NCBI GenBank assembly: GCA_038380795.1
Contig: CM076263.1
Coordinates: 6,190,709-6,254,708 of the forward strand
Reading direction: 5' to 3'
Source: Pyrocephalus nanus
Taxonomy: Eukaryota; Chordata; Aves; Passeriformes; Tyrannidae
DNA: 64,000 nt
Shown here: one piece after another, positions 34,090 to 46,561 of the stretch
How the letters are laid out: every line of letters starts with the position of its first letter
Position numbering within the stretch: the stretch's first letter is position 1
Program-made: the position numbers and the translations under genes
The notes under the pieces: generated by a model
The model's database searches: none
Told to the model about the DNA's origin: nothing
What the model saw: only the letters and a program-made list of their open reading frames with translations

Positions 34090-34302
34090 TAGATCGCTGT
34101 GTTTCAGCAACAAAACAGGCTGTATGTGTATAAGAGCAATACAAAAGAAGATTTACCCTATATTCTTTCTTCCATCATTACATCTTTGTTTTTGATTCGG
34201 TCCCATCTCAAGAGTCTTGTTTCCATAAATCCCAGCTTCTCTTTCTGATTTCGATATCCTAGCCTTGACTTTTTTTACTAGGTCCTTTATACCTCCTTGG
34301 TG

Positions 34303-34340
34303 GTTTGTTTGTTTGTTTGTTTGTTTGTTTGTTTGTTTTA
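34303..34340 (+). repeat. (TTTG)n microsatellite
   Basis: About nine uninterrupted GTTT units. A second array of the same motif lies 360 bp downstream. Confidence 0.93.
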
Positions 34341-34702
34341 ATAAAACAGTTTTATTTTTGCAAATGTAATACTTTTGCTGAGAAATGTTGAATATTTCCT
34401 TACTAACTCAAAGTAATTCTTTAAAGTGAAAATAATATATTTGCACCAAAAATCCTAGGATTAAGGTTTGTAGTGGAATATGCCAAATTATTCAGACTGT
34501 TCCAATATGTCCAATAACATCCTTCTTTGAACATATAACATAAAAGAGTATCCTGGCACCTTTATTCACATTGCCTCCTTTTCTCCTTTCATTATGTTCA
34601 TTAATATGTGGATTTGCATTTGATGGAAAGTTTTTTGAAATAGCTTCTATCAAGCAGAAGTACAACAAATACTAGTTTGTGTTAGGGTTTCCAAATGCAT
34701 CG

Positions 34703-34736
34703 AGTTTGTTTGTTTGTTTGTTTGTTTGTTTGTTTA
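34703..34736 (+). repeat. (TTTG)n microsatellite
   Basis: About eight GTTT units, same motif and strand as the array at 34303. Confidence 0.93.
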
Positions 34737-37700
34737 ACGGGTGTTTGACTCAATACATACCAGATTAAGTTTGCTTTTCTTTTGCTCTAGTCTTTCTGTA
34801 TCTTTGAGTGCAATGGTGAGAGTGGGGAGTTGTAGTGGTAAGTTCTAGAATATCAGGCTTCACTTACATGTAACAGGAATGAGATTATTGTGGGGACTTG
34901 ACTGCTTCCCGGAGTTTGTTTGCTTTTTTCTTCCTCATTAAATACTCCAGGGGGAGTGTCTTTCACGGCCACAGGGTAACATACAATTATGAAGACATAA
35001 ATCCTAGAGGAGGACATATTCAATAGTGGAACTGAGACCTACATCAGATTCTTGAAAATAGTTGCTATGAAATGCTGCTAATATTCCCAGTTTTAGCAAC
35101 ACATCAGTCATAAGTAAATAATAGTAAGTTACTTCACCAAACCTGAAATACCTATCATTCTCCTTGTAACTCACACAGAAAATAAGGGGTTTTTTTTACT
35201 TTGAAATTATCTAGACCAATATAAATTGCCAATTTTTGGATAACACTTTCTTTTCCTGTAGACCTGTTCAGTCTTCCTCATGAGCTCAAATCAGCTTCAA
35301 TCATCCAAAAAAGGACGGAAATGTGCTGCAGATCAAATGATATGGCCTTTAATTTTTGACACTGAGATCATCATCTAAAGCCCTGATTCTTTGCCTCAGT
35401 GGCATGAACTACAGCTGTTCTAGTTTATTTAGAGGATATTTCAGATTCAGTGAAAGGCACCTACCAAGATGGACCTCTCCACCTACACTAGATTAAGTCC
35501 TCTAATGCCTCTTTGTCTCTCGTGTCCCCAGTTATTCTTAGAAGCATCAAATGAGATTGTAAAATGTTCCGATAGTTCCTTTTAGCCAGAAAGCATCTAT
35601 TAGCTGACACTTTTATAGCAATTTTAGGTACTGTCATTCCACCAAAACCAGTACAGTTATCTCACTTTATACTGACTGAGGTTTCACTTGTGTTTTAATT
35701 AGGAGATGGTTAAATCAGCTCACCCATACCCATGCTGGTGTCTCGGGACCCAGGAGGTGAAAATCTACACAAATACTCAACAGTGTGAAGCAACTGGTGT
35801 TTAATTTCCTAGTGTTCTTTACACCTGTGATTAAACAATGTAAAACAAACCTTCCAAGATATTTAAGAACATTTGTCTGATCATAGAAATTCATTCTGGT
35901 GTCTATATTCTGTAGAAAGAATTTCATGGTCGAGACTGCACTGGTGGTAAATGGATGATGGGACATACTCAATATAATGAAAAGCACCTGTATCTAAAAT
36001 ATTAGGTTGTCTGACTTTCCCACCTTGAGCAAAGATTATGAAGTGTAGTCAGTGAACTTCAGATTGTATTAACTCAGTAAATTAGGCACCAAATTACTTT
36101 TTGAAAAAGTGGACATGCATAGTTAAAAGACCCTGTCTTTAATTAGGGGTTTTTCCCAAACAAAAAGAAAGACTGCTTTTAAAAACAAAATCAAAATGAA
36201 GATGAACTCTCTGAAAAATTACTTGTGCTACTTGAGATACATCAATCCATATGTGATCCCTCTGATTAGATTTCATGCAACAATCCAAATTTCTAAAATT
36301 TGAAATGGAAAAAACTTTTGAAGAAAAATATTTTAAAGCTTGTAAACAAATATGCCCATGACCCGAAAACAAAAGTTACACATGATTTTGAATTTCATCT
36401 TGGTTGAGTCTATCATTGAAACCTTACTGATTCTTCCTTCTAGTATCCCATTAAAAATTTCCCAGGCCAGTTCACATTTCTGTCGTCCACAATTAATTCT
36501 CTGTCTCCCAGTGATCTTGTTCTAATATTTGCATGCAGCTGTCGTTCAGTCTTCATTTTACTAAGCTGATACATATTGACTTGTTATCACAGAGACAATA
36601 GCAATAAGATCTTAAGCAAACAAAGTTCATGGACTTTTTATGATAGCAACTATTAGCAAACTGAAAGTTTTAGTCTTAAAGTAGGAAGGGAATTTGTTTT
36701 CTCACAGGTGCTGTAACATCCCCAGTTTGTCCTTGAGGCTTCTTCGTTTCTTCTAAGGAAATATGAAGGAAAAAAACCCCAAACATGTTGCCTTTTGGTG
36801 AGGTCTACTTTTTGTTTATAAATGCAAATAATTAGGTTCTGTATTATCTCCTTTGCTCTCTTTTGCCTTACCCCCTTGACTTTGATTGTCGTGGCACAAC
36901 ATACAGGAACAAGGCTCTGGCTTCCATTTGTCTGGAACTGTTCTTGACTTGGAACATCATGGTTTTTAAAGCAGGGAGAAATTATGAAATTATGGTCAGT
37001 GTGAGGCAGTGGAAGCACAAGATATAGGTCTGCCCAAGATACACCAACATTTTAAAAAAGTCAGCTTCAGCAATCTATCCCTCCACACCTCTTGTTGTCT
37101 TGAAGGGTACATTTAAATTTTCAGACACAACTTGTGCTATGTCTGTCTAATTTACTTTCTTCCATACACAGACACATAGACACAAACATATCACTTGGGT
37201 GTTTTTTATGCTCAGAGAAAACAAACCAGTGTAAGCTGTAATAGAACTGCTAATGAGCTGATGTTATCTACCAAGCTATTTAAAATTCTGTTCTCTTTCT
37301 GCTTTGCATTTGGTGGGGTTGTAATTTTAATTTTCAAGTGCAGTCTCATTTCTTCACCTTAGTCTTCAGCTTTCCCACACTGCTGTGCACAGTCCATGCA
37401 CCCACACATGCACACAAATCACAGTGTTCTGACTGGCAAGAGCCATTTATGCTTCATGGCTCTGCCTTGAGTTGCTTCTATTTGATGGTACCTGGTGCAT
37501 GTTTATTTTTCAGGGGAAGGAGACTATAATGCCTTCAGGTCTTCATGGCATGGAGACATGAAAACCCAAGATATTCCCTGTGGTCTGCACTGTAATGGTG
37601 TGTTAGGTGGAGGAAGACAATGTGAAGGGGACAGGAGAAATAATTCCTCTATTGCACATTGTGTATATACATTTTTTATAAAACAGTCATTATGAAAGTG

Positions 37701-40094
37701 ATTGACACCAGTGAACTACGTCATAACCTGGACAGTGAATTTATCTTAGTATTGGTTTAATAATTGTTAGTTAAATATCCAAAATATAAATCTCAGAGAG
37801 ATTTTAATTAAATCCACATTCCTACTATTTAGTCTATTCGATAATGTCTTAAGAACATAAAAAACAAGATACAAAGAATTATAGGGTATGTTAGGATCTT
37901 AGCAATATAATATTTAATAAGGTACATTGAATCATTTCATCTGTTGCAATGGCAATCTCATCCATTTTTTGAATTATTATTCACTGCACTTGCTTTCCTA
38001 TTGCTTTTCCTAATCTAGTTTTAAATGTCTGAACAATGAAACATCTGCTGGAGAATATCCCAACATTGCCTGGGAGAATCATACAAGCCAACCAAACATT
38101 TCCACAGTATACTTTTCAGCCTATCATTTGCTCTGTGTAAAGCTCTGAGTCTTTCATCATTACTATACTCCTTTATCTTCATCTACCTTTTTTTTTTTCC
38201 TTTATTGGCATTGCCTTTATTTTGCCAAAAATTTTGTTCTTCTGTTGTAAGGTTTTTGTAAAGCTATCCTTCTGGTTTTGGATTGCATAAAGCATCTTGT
38301 ATTTTCTACAATTTTTAATGCTTATAGCTCTTAAAAAAAATTAGTTCAAACAAAACACTGCTAACATTTCAGAATCCTTCCTCACACTCGTAGACTATAT
38401 ATAGACTAGTTTTTCAGACTTTAATAAAAGAGCAAGAAAGATTAATTGTCCCTGAGATAGGATTTATTTGTGAATATTTTGCAATACTCTAATTAAAGAT
38501 GTACTTTCATGAGAGGCAAACACAAATGAGGGATCATTTCTGTGCATTACAACCAAAGTCAATGGCTGATATCAGAATTCAGGAACCTGGTAGAAAACAG
38601 CTCATAACTGCTAAAGGACTCACATTTGAGCAGTGGATTTAGCTTTATTTAAAAATTAGGTTCTCTTGTGTAGGGCACCAAAAGGTAGCTATCATGCAGC
38701 AGGCATGTGTCTGTTTGTGTCTGTATCATCTTAAATTGTTTAGATAGGTTATTAGAAAGGACTATAGAAAGGACTATAATCTCAATTTCATGCAAACCTG
38801 TGGATGAAATAATTATAACTGTAATGCAGAGCTTAGAAGAAAAGAAGGTCAAACTTGGAGGGGAAGGAACAGGTAAGTGATGGTGGTGAAATAGTCAACT
38901 AGATGTGAAACATATTGAAAATTAAACAAAATGGCTTGACTACATCTATCAAAAAGACAAATACTGAGTGCTTGGCACTCAATCTACAGTAACTTGAATG
39001 AGTTCTTTTGGAAAAGAGTTGAGTTTTGAAGAAGACAGATGGAGATGAAAAGAAAGTCCATCTCATGATAATGGCCATAATGGTTATTCTCTGAAGCTCA
39101 CAAGTTGTTTGCTTTAATTCTTACTCCAAGAGTGAAGCCAATGTACACACAATAGCCCCCTCAAAAGCAATGCCCCTCACATGAAGACTCTTCAAAACAT
39201 GGGACTTGGGAGATTTATTAGCAAGATAGTCTCGTTAGGGAACCACAGCTTCATTTCTACCCGAAAATTCAGGGTGCAGCATCAAATACTTTGGTTCATG
39301 AGCAGACCATTTGCTTCCAGTTATTGGACAGGGAGGACAAATGGAGTTCAGAAGCTGAAGGCCAGATGCAGGGTCAGTACCTTAACTCTTGATTTACTGA
39401 AGGACTACTTGATCTGCAAAGGTCTTAGAACAATAGGTGTAGATAAACTTCTATCCAATTAAACAAGTGATTAAACAGAAAAGAGAATTCTCCTGTACTT
39501 GGGATAAGGTTTTTATTGTCCTTACTGTTCCTATTTTAGCAGAAATGCATGTTCTTATCAGGGAAGTGTTGTTCCTGCGCACTCTTACTCCATCATATCT
39601 CGAGTTAGAACTAACTCATCTCAGTATATTGTGTGGGATTCCACTCACAAACTGAAAAACTAATTGTAAATATTTAGATATAAAGGTCAACCTCTGAACT
39701 AGATTTCTCAGTTCCTGTTACCATCAAGAAAAATCAGATATTTGATTGAGCTATTAAAAAGAGGTGTCTAATGCATTCAATATGCTCTAGATAATTGCTT
39801 CTGGCTTCCAAATTCCAGTCCAGAGGAGTATAGGCATTGTGTAGTCCTGCCAGACACATATGGATGCTTCACACTCTCTCATAATCTCAAATGACAGTAG
39901 ACGTTTCATTTTAGACAGCTGAATCAAACTGCTTGTTTACAAACACAATAAAGCCTACAGAGCTATTCAGCTCTTGAAGTTTAGTTATGCATTTTAGGAC
40001 CAAAATATGTAGTTTTCTGGACAACCTGTATTTCAATTAACATCTGTAGACTGCTGTGCAAACTTAAATGAATGCTTTCTATCTGGACAGGTTG
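34737..40094. other. Long single-copy stretch; possible very old CR1 near 38 kb
   Basis: No exon recognised. 37900-38200 (minus) has a TAGTTTTAAATGTCT-type segment and a layout vaguely like old CR1/L3 3' ends, too weak to annotate separately. AGAAAGGACTAT occurs twice in tandem (38754-38778). AACAGGTAAGTGAT near 38868 is a good donor-like site without a recognisable exon. Confidence 0.4.
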
Positions 40095-40470
40095 ACATCA
40101 ATGTCTTCATCATTTCTGTAGACCATCACTGGACTTGATCCAGTGCACCCACACTTGTCTTGTACTGTAGGGCCAAGAAACAGAGACAGTACTTGAGATG
40201 TCTCACCAGTGCTGAGCAGAGGGGAAGGACAATCTCCCCCAACCTTCTGGCAATATTCTTGGTAGTACAGCCCAGTATGTTGTTGACCTTCTTTGCTGCA
40301 AGGGCATATTGCTGGATCATACTCAACTTGTTGCCCACCAGGACCCCTCTAGATTCTTATCTGCCAATGCTGCTTTCCAAACAATTGGCCTCCAGCTCAT
40401 CTTGGTATCTGAAATTGTTTTTCCCTAAGTTTAAGACTTTACATTTTATTTTGCTAAAATACTTATGCTG
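40095..40470 (-). mobile_element. CR1 LINE internal fragment (ORF2 C-terminal region)
   Basis: On the minus strand, 40338-40126 is open and reads ALAAKKVNNILGCTTKN and then GEIVLPLCSALVRHLKYCL, matching the CR1 ORF2 region just after the RT palm. The match continues through a GTCCAG..GATGATGAA-like segment to about 40095. Both CR1 ends are missing, so this is an internal relic cut by later decay. More diverged than the 15 kb copy. Confidence 0.88.
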
Positions 40471-41269
40471 CCTCTTTATGCCTTCTTCGTATGCTTGAAA
40501 TATTTATTTGTCTGCACTTAAAGGTGACTACCTTCCTAACTTGAGATGAAAGTTCTCTTGGTGCATTGCCCAGAAAGATTCTTTACCTTTTTCTACAAAG
40601 AAGAAATATCCCTTCCATCCCATCCCTTTGAAGAATCAAATCTCTCAAAGCATACAGTTACAGTTAGAGTATTTTAGCAGCATAATGACACAGAGGAATC
40701 ATATCAGTTATGGGAGACCTTGATAAAATTTCATCTTCACCTAGCATCTTCCACGTGCTCTCAGTTCAAGGCTCTTCCACCATTCCACAGGTGGCCTAAT
40801 GAGGAAAAGGTTGGTGATGTGGCATCAGGTTGCAGAGACTTTCATCCTTTATAAACTTGAACCTGTTCATTCATTCAAAAATTATTGTATAATGATACAT
40901 GCATTCCTGTGTTCTCAATTATGCAACTCCTCATCAGCTGTTCTCTTATGACAATCCACAGATGTTGTAGACAGGCTGTTAAAACCTTTTCTTTTCTGCC
41001 TGTTTTGTCCCTGCATTAACTCTCACCTTCTTCTGCTGCCTCTGCACATGCCTGTCTCCTCCTCCTTGTCTCCTTCCCCTTGTCTCCTCTCACGGCATTA
41101 GAGCCAAGACAGTCTCAGGTTTATAACAACCATGTGATACCTCCTCTACCACCATGTCAATTTAATTTGAAACAATTTGACAACCCTGATACTAACACAG
41201 GACTGTAGACCACAATGATAGTACAACATCCGTCTCTTGTTAAGCTTCCTGCACCTGCTGTTGCTTCTC
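40471..41269. other. Single-copy stretch with a pyrimidine-rich patch
   Basis: 41020-41095 is C/T-rich with CCTTGTCTCCT repeated (41064 and 41078 areas). Otherwise nothing recognised. Confidence 0.45.
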
Positions 41270-41500
41270 TCTGTAATTGCCCTAGATCAAGAGACCGATT
41301 GTAAATGTGTTAAGTTTTGCTGACAGCACAAAGCTGGGGAGAAGCAAGAACTCAGGCTTAAGAGGCAAGGAAAATTCAACAAGATTTGCTGGGCTCCGAG
41401 CTGTTATGCAGCAAATGGAATTCAGTATTGACAAACACGCATTAATGTAATTGGCCAAGGGAAGACTGGGACTAAAAGAGAAAAAACTGCTGACTAGGAA
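41270..41500 (+). mobile_element. Highly decayed CR1 internal fragment (RT palm)
   Basis: From 41310 the plus strand reads LSFADSTKLG in one frame. This corresponds to the CR1 catalytic box FADDTKLG with the second aspartate codon now serine (AGC at 41325-41327). Further on (about 41415-41447) it reads MEFSIDKHALM, matching the MxFNxDKCKVMHLG region that follows in CR1. Stops and lost bases separate the pieces, and the flanks fade gradually. This is the oldest CR1 recognised in the window. Confidence 0.75.
41310..41450 (+). pseudogene. CR1 ORF2 relic with broken catalytic box
   Basis: Fragment of the reverse-transcriptase palm. One of the two metal-binding aspartates of the FADD box is replaced by serine, which would abolish catalysis even in a full-length protein. 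Frame breaks lie between the FADS motif and the downstream FSIDK motif. No function is expected. Confidence 0.7.
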
Positions 41501-43084
41501 AAGGGACTGTTTAAAGGGACACTGGTATAAGGTTCAGATTCAAAGCCAACACCAAAATCTCTGCTCAAGTACTGAGAAAATCTCGGAATGGGAAATAACT
41601 CTTTACCTGACTGGGGGTTCTTAATATTGCCTATTTCTGAAGTATTTCATAGCATTTCGCTGGCAAAGCTGTTGCCTACATGGGAAACTGAGGACACATT
41701 ACCCAATCTTATAAAACCTCACAGAATGTTTGCAACAGGTATCATTGGTCACTTGCAACCTAAGGCATCAATGTTTTTTGTGGGATCTGTGCTTATCAAA
41801 TCAACATCCATAGTGATAATTAATTATTAGATGCTTTGTTGAGCAACAAAGCCTCCCAGTACTTTTTGATAGAGTAGACCCCACACTCCTGACTGTACTA
41901 TTATCTGAATGGGTTGTGTGTGTCCCTTTGAGATGGATTATTTAAGGACTAGTTTATCACAAATAAGTAAGGATGTGATTCATCTTCTCTAACTTCAGTT
42001 GTCTAAATTTTAGAGGTCTAAGTCTGATTTCATTACCTAAGAATTCCTTCATGACAGTCCAGAATACAGAGAAACAGACATTTTCAGAGATTGATTTGTA
42101 TTAATCTAGGTCTGATATATATCTTAAAGTAAGACAATCACTCCTTGGAAGCATTTATTGATCAGTTCATCTATGTTCGGACAAATGAATCCCACCTAGT
42201 AATCCAAACTGTTCCATCAGAAACATAGCTTTTTAATTGTTTCTTTTTACATCCCTTCTCTTTCTTCTTTCTCAGCCTTCATTCACAGCAAATTGCCATT
42301 TTTCTTCTAACATGTATGTGTCAGGTGAATTTCAGTTCCATGAATCCCTTGGATTGTAAACATGACGCCATGAAAATCACCTAAAATGTAAGAAAAAGGA
42401 CTCTTTTTTTTCAGTTCTGGGCTGCAGTTCAGCAGGATCAATGACTACCACTCTTTGTTTATGCTCTCACTTTTCTTGACACGATGAAAACTTCAAAACT
42501 TTGGCAGTACTTTGCTACACTAACACAGGCCCTGTCCTTTAGCTGTTCTTCACTGCTTTTCTAATCCAGTGCTCATTGTATGATTCCTCTCCTGCGTGCT
42601 CATGTGGGTGTGCTGTGTTCACTCTACGTTTTGCCAAGGGCCTGTCTGTTTACTGCAGCATTATATATTGTTTGCAGCAATGGTCATGGTCTGCTTTACA
42701 TGCATGTCTGCAGCATGTGTCTTGAGAGTCACACATTACCTCATTTCCTTCAGACTCCTTGAGCCAGGGCATGAATTTGAGATGAAAAAGAGATGATTAA
42801 TTTAGCCTGAGTGCAGCATAGGGTTACGAAAAGCTGTTGAGAAGTACAAAATAAGCTGTGATCTTAGAGACTATGAGTGAAATTTCTCTAAGCAGGGAAG
42901 GTTTTTGTTCTTTAAAATCAAATCTCAGTGACTGAATTTGGGCCATCATTAATTTATGACTATGCGAGTCCACTGCTATTATTTAGTCCTAGTTGCATGC
43001 TCAGACTGTAGCTCTGCTTTTTTTGGCTTTTTGGTACCCACGCTCAGCCTCTAGGCCATGCTTATCAGCTATTCACACTGACAG
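41501..43084. other. Single-copy stretch, nothing recognised
   Basis: The first 60 bp may still be decayed CR1 (AGGAAAAGGGACTG near 41497). Beyond that no repeat family, exon or RNA gene was recognised. Confidence 0.4.
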
Positions 43085-43895
43085 TGAGTTAGAGGGCTGG
43101 GCAATCACCAACCATATGAAATTCAACAAGGGAAAGTGCCGGATTCGGCTCCTGGGATGGCACAACCCCAGATATACAGACAGACTGGGGAAAGAGGTGC
43201 TGGAAAGCAGTGCCACAGAAAGGGACCTGGGGGTCCTGGTTGATGGCCAGTTGGCCAGGAGTCGGCACTGCCTTGGCAGCCAGGAGGGCCAACCCTGTCC
43301 TGGGGAGCATGAGGCAAAGCATCATTGGCCGGGCCAGGGAGGGAATTGTGCTGCTCTGCTCCGACCTGGGGCGGCCTCATCTGGAATATTGGGGCACTTT
43401 TGGGCACTACAATGTAAGACAGATATTAAACTATTAGACAGTGTCCAAATGAGGGCCACAAAGATGAAGGGTCTGTAAGGGAAGCCACACTAGAAGCAGC
43501 TGAAGGCACTTGGTCTGTTCAGCCTGGGGAAGATTGTGAGAAGCCCTCACCCTAGTCTACAACTTCCTCGTGAGAGGACAAGGAGAGGCAGGCACTTCTC
43601 TTCTCTGTGGTCACCAGTGACAGGACTTCAGGGAATGGCCTGAGGTTGTGTCAGGGGAGAGTTAGGTGGGATATAATAAAAAGTTTCTCAGCCCAGAGAG
43701 TGGATGGACACTGGAACAGGCTCCCCAGGGAAGTGGTCACAGCACCAACCATGACAGAGTTCAGAAAGTGTTTGAATGAAACTCTCTGGCACATGGTGTG
43801 ACTCTTAGGGATGGCCTTGTGCGGGGCTGTGGGTTGGATTCAATGATCCTTGTCGGTTCCAGATTAGCATATTCCGTGATTCTGTGATTCTATGA
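43085..43895 (+). mobile_element. CR1 LINE, 5'-truncated, 0.8 kb
   Basis: Runs from the MKFNKGKC region of ORF2 (about 43117) through the C-terminal RT region and 3' UTR, including GACACTGGAACAGGCTCCCC (43708-43727) and CTCTGGCACATGGTGTGACT (43783-43802). It ends with CATATTCCGTGATTCTGTGA and a further TTCTATGA, the intact CR1 tail. Same 3' UTR type as 24.6 and 31.8 kb. High GC marks it off sharply from its AT-rich surroundings. Confidence 0.95.
43090..43800 (+). pseudogene. CR1 ORF2 remnant, C-terminal part
   Basis: Pieces in several frames. ITNHMKFNKGKCRIRLLGW, then TDRLGKEVLESSATERDLGV, form a first segment (to about 43250). A frame change follows. Later come REGIVLLCSDLGRPHLEYW (about 43340-43395) and MTEFRKCLNETLWHMV (about 43752-43799). 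The frames change at least twice and stops interrupt, so no protein can be made. The catalytic FADD box lies upstream of the truncation point and is absent. Confidence 0.88.
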
Positions 43896-44182
43896 CTTGA
43901 TTCCCCTTGAGAATGAGCTAACAGATCGAACTCAGGCACAGAAATAAACCCACATGCTGAGTATCTGGATGCAAACTCTTCCTGGTACTGGAAGCACAGA
44001 CTTGCATGATAAGAGTTGAGTTAGTTCACAGATCAAGCTCAAGCCTATCATTACTACCATTACAGTAGATTAAGACTAGTGGCACCTGCTGCTTCTCTCC
44101 TCTAACATTAATATCCCACCTTTAATCCTCTTGCACTTCAGATCATTTCTATAAAGCAAGAACTAAATTCCATGATATGGAT
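43896..44182. other. Single-copy stretch, nothing recognised
   Basis: No repeat or exon recognised between the two CR1 pieces. Confidence 0.4.
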
Positions 44183-44236
44183 GACAGCAGGGCTAGAAGT
44201 GACCTAACAAATCTTCCATCATATGATTAAGGCAGC
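44183..44236 (-). mobile_element. Short decayed CR1 3' fragment
   Basis: ACAGCAGGGCTAGAAGTGAC followed by AAATCTTCCATCATATGATT resembles the reverse complement of the CR1 3' UTR segment just inside the tail (GCAGGGCTGGAAGGGACC type). Only about 50 bp; the tail itself is lost. An old subfamily is likely. Confidence 0.45.
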
Positions 44237-45974
44237 ATATAAGGATGTTCATAAACATTATTTTATTAATTTATTAATTCCTGTTAATAAAGGAAAAATA
44301 GAGAAAAGTATTCCCAGTTTCTCAGTGCTCACTTGAAATTGCTCCATAATGGTAATTCTTGCTTCCGGCCTTGATGTAAGGCTATGTTTAAGGATGTGCA
44401 AAATAAGCCTATGCTTATTTCAGGGAAAAGTTAAAAGTAGGGGGAACAAAAGTGATTTTAATAACCAGAAGCATTAATTGTTCACTAATGGTCATTTTTT
44501 ACTGAAAACACCAACAATTTATCAAGGCTGCAGATTGTCATTTTCTTGGCATTTTAGATGAGAAGGATGAAGTTAACAAGGAATGTGACAAAATATACTT
44601 CTGTGTGCCTCCAGCAATTAGATTCAAGACTTCTGTGTTGGTATAATTTGATGGTAAATTTTTATATCATAATCTATTTGAGGACTCTAATCTCAACTCT
44701 GGTAGGTTTTGTTAACCCTATCATGATATATTGGGCAAATTATGAAATTCAAACATCAAATTAAATGTTGCAAGGATTCTTCATTCTTGAATGATATATT
44801 TTGTTTGATATTTTCAAATACTTTTTTAAAAAATAAACCACAAAATCACCATTAAATCTTAATCCATGAATTGGTGCTTTTGCACAACTTCCAAGTTTGA
44901 TCAATTTTGGTGTCAGAATAGTCAGCAACAACACGGGCAAGAGTTTAGGACAGGATAAGCACTCCTTGGAAGATGTTAGCAAGCTGTGAAAATCAACTTT
45001 TTGGCCTGGAGTAAGAGTTTACTTTTCTAATTCTCATTTTATATCACGGAGGGAGGTGAGACAGCATTTGCCCCAGAACAGAAGAAGATAATTTATCAGA
45101 TGGATTCCTACTGACTCTTCAAACAGCCTATTGTGACCTTTGGTTATTAAACCTTTTGACTGTTAGTTAATTTCAGCAGTGGGGAGGCTATTAGCTGACC
45201 GGCTAGATTCCCTGCCCAGCATCTGCTAACCAATGACCTGTGATCTGGGCAATAAAACTGAAATTACATCTGGACAATAAATATATTTTGGCTTCTAACA
45301 CAATGAGAGGTCCCATCCTGCCTCAATTTCTTGATTTTTTAAAGGTATGCCAGAAAACATGTTGCTGTATCCTAATGAGATAACTTGATCTTGGCCTTTA
45401 TCCATCCATGAAATATCGTTTTCCGTAGGCTATTGATGCCAGGAATTTGTGGCTGTCTTGGGGACAGAAAGAAGGGAGATGGGAAGAAATAAATAGCAGC
45501 AGCAACACAACATACAGGTCAAAAGAATAAAAGTTATTATTTCTATCTTTTTGCAAAATGAAGAAGAAAGCTTTGTTTTGGAAATGGCATGTGTTCATCA
45601 ACAGGTGTCTTAGTGTTTATGACCTGAATGGACACCTGTGTATAAGAAAGAGGATGTAATTTTGTTTTCAGGAGGGACTCAGTCATATGTTCAATACTGA
45701 AAGAATAATCCTTTAGCAGTAGAACTAGAAATTATTCATTGAAACTGTAAAAAACTCTTAAATTATGATATCTCTTCCAGCAGCTCTGGTGACCATCAAA
45801 AATAGAATAGGGGGTGAAATATGGCCAATTCCTAAGTCTGGTGCAGGAACTGCATTGTAGGAAGAATGCTTTGAGTACTTATTCATCAATGTGACATGTT
45901 CTTAGATCTGTAATGAGAGCTCAGACATTTAAAGAAATCTGCAGAAGTTTAGCGATCCAAATGCTTTTGAAACC
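44237..45974. other. Single-copy stretch, possible conserved non-coding segment
   Basis: No repeat family recognised. 45165-45310 is free of low complexity and holds two CAATAAA words (45250 and 45275) and TAATTT-type words; it could be a conserved regulatory segment, not provable here. Confidence 0.4.
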
Positions 45975-46264
45975 CATAGAATCATAGCGTCATTTAACTT
46001 GGAAAAGCCCTCTAAGATCACTGAGTCCAACCATTAACCCAGCACTGCCAAGCCTACCACTAAACCACGTCCCTAAACACAACTACATATCTTTTAAATA
46101 CCTCTGGGATTGCTAACTCAACCAATTCCCTGCATTGAGTCATACTGTTCCACTGCCTGACAGCCCTCTTAGTAAAGAAATCCAATCTAAATCCTTTGGC
46201 ACAACTTGAGGTAGTTCCCTCTCATCCTATCATCTGTTACTTGTGAGAAGAGACTAACATTTAG
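45975..46264 (-). mobile_element. CR1 LINE 3' fragment
   Basis: CATAGAATCATAGCGTCA (45975) is the minus-strand CR1 tail. CAGCACTGCCAAGCCTACCA (46041-46060), then ACCACGTCCCTAAACACAAC (46064-46083), give the same 3' UTR type as the 32 kb copy. ACAACTTGAGGTAGTTCCCT (46201-46220) and GTGAGAAGAGAC (46243-46254) belong to the end of ORF2. About 290 bp, moderately diverged. Confidence 0.93.
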
Positions 46265-46477
46265 AGAGCACGGATGCAGATAGCCTTCAGCCCAACAAGT
46301 TTGTGGTTAAACTTAAGAGATAATTTATTTTCTTTTAATTCTAAAAAAACAGGATTGAAATTCAAACATTTTAACTGCAATAGCAACGTGTATGAACACT
46401 TTAGTCCGAAGTTTTTATAACTCTTCACTCTTAAGATTTTAAGGAACTAAGGGGAAAAACTATAAGAAACCAGGACA

Positions 46478-46561
46478 AAAGAAACCAAATCAAAATAAAC
46501 CAAAGTAAAATGGACCAAACTAAAATAAACCAAACCAAATGAAAAAAAAAAAAAAAAAAAG
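46478..46561 (+). repeat. Degenerate AAAATAAACCAAA tandem tract ending in poly-A
   Basis: ATAAACCAAAG, ATGGACCAAAC and ATAAACCAAACC-type units of roughly 15 bp, closed by about 20 A (46541-46560). It starts a 1.1-kb cluster of homopolymers. Confidence 0.75.

Noticed and set aside
36653..37018. 121-codon minus-strand frame
   Set aside because: No recognised domain, no good start context or splice sites; a frame of this length is expected somewhere in 64 kb.
37880..38330. Possible minus-strand old CR1/L3 3' end
   Set aside because: Only loose similarity in short words; no tail and no coding match, so not annotated.
38800..38875. Possible 44-bp internal exon ending at CAG|GTAAGTGAT
   Set aside because: The donor is good, but the acceptor has no pyrimidine tract and all three frames are uninformative.
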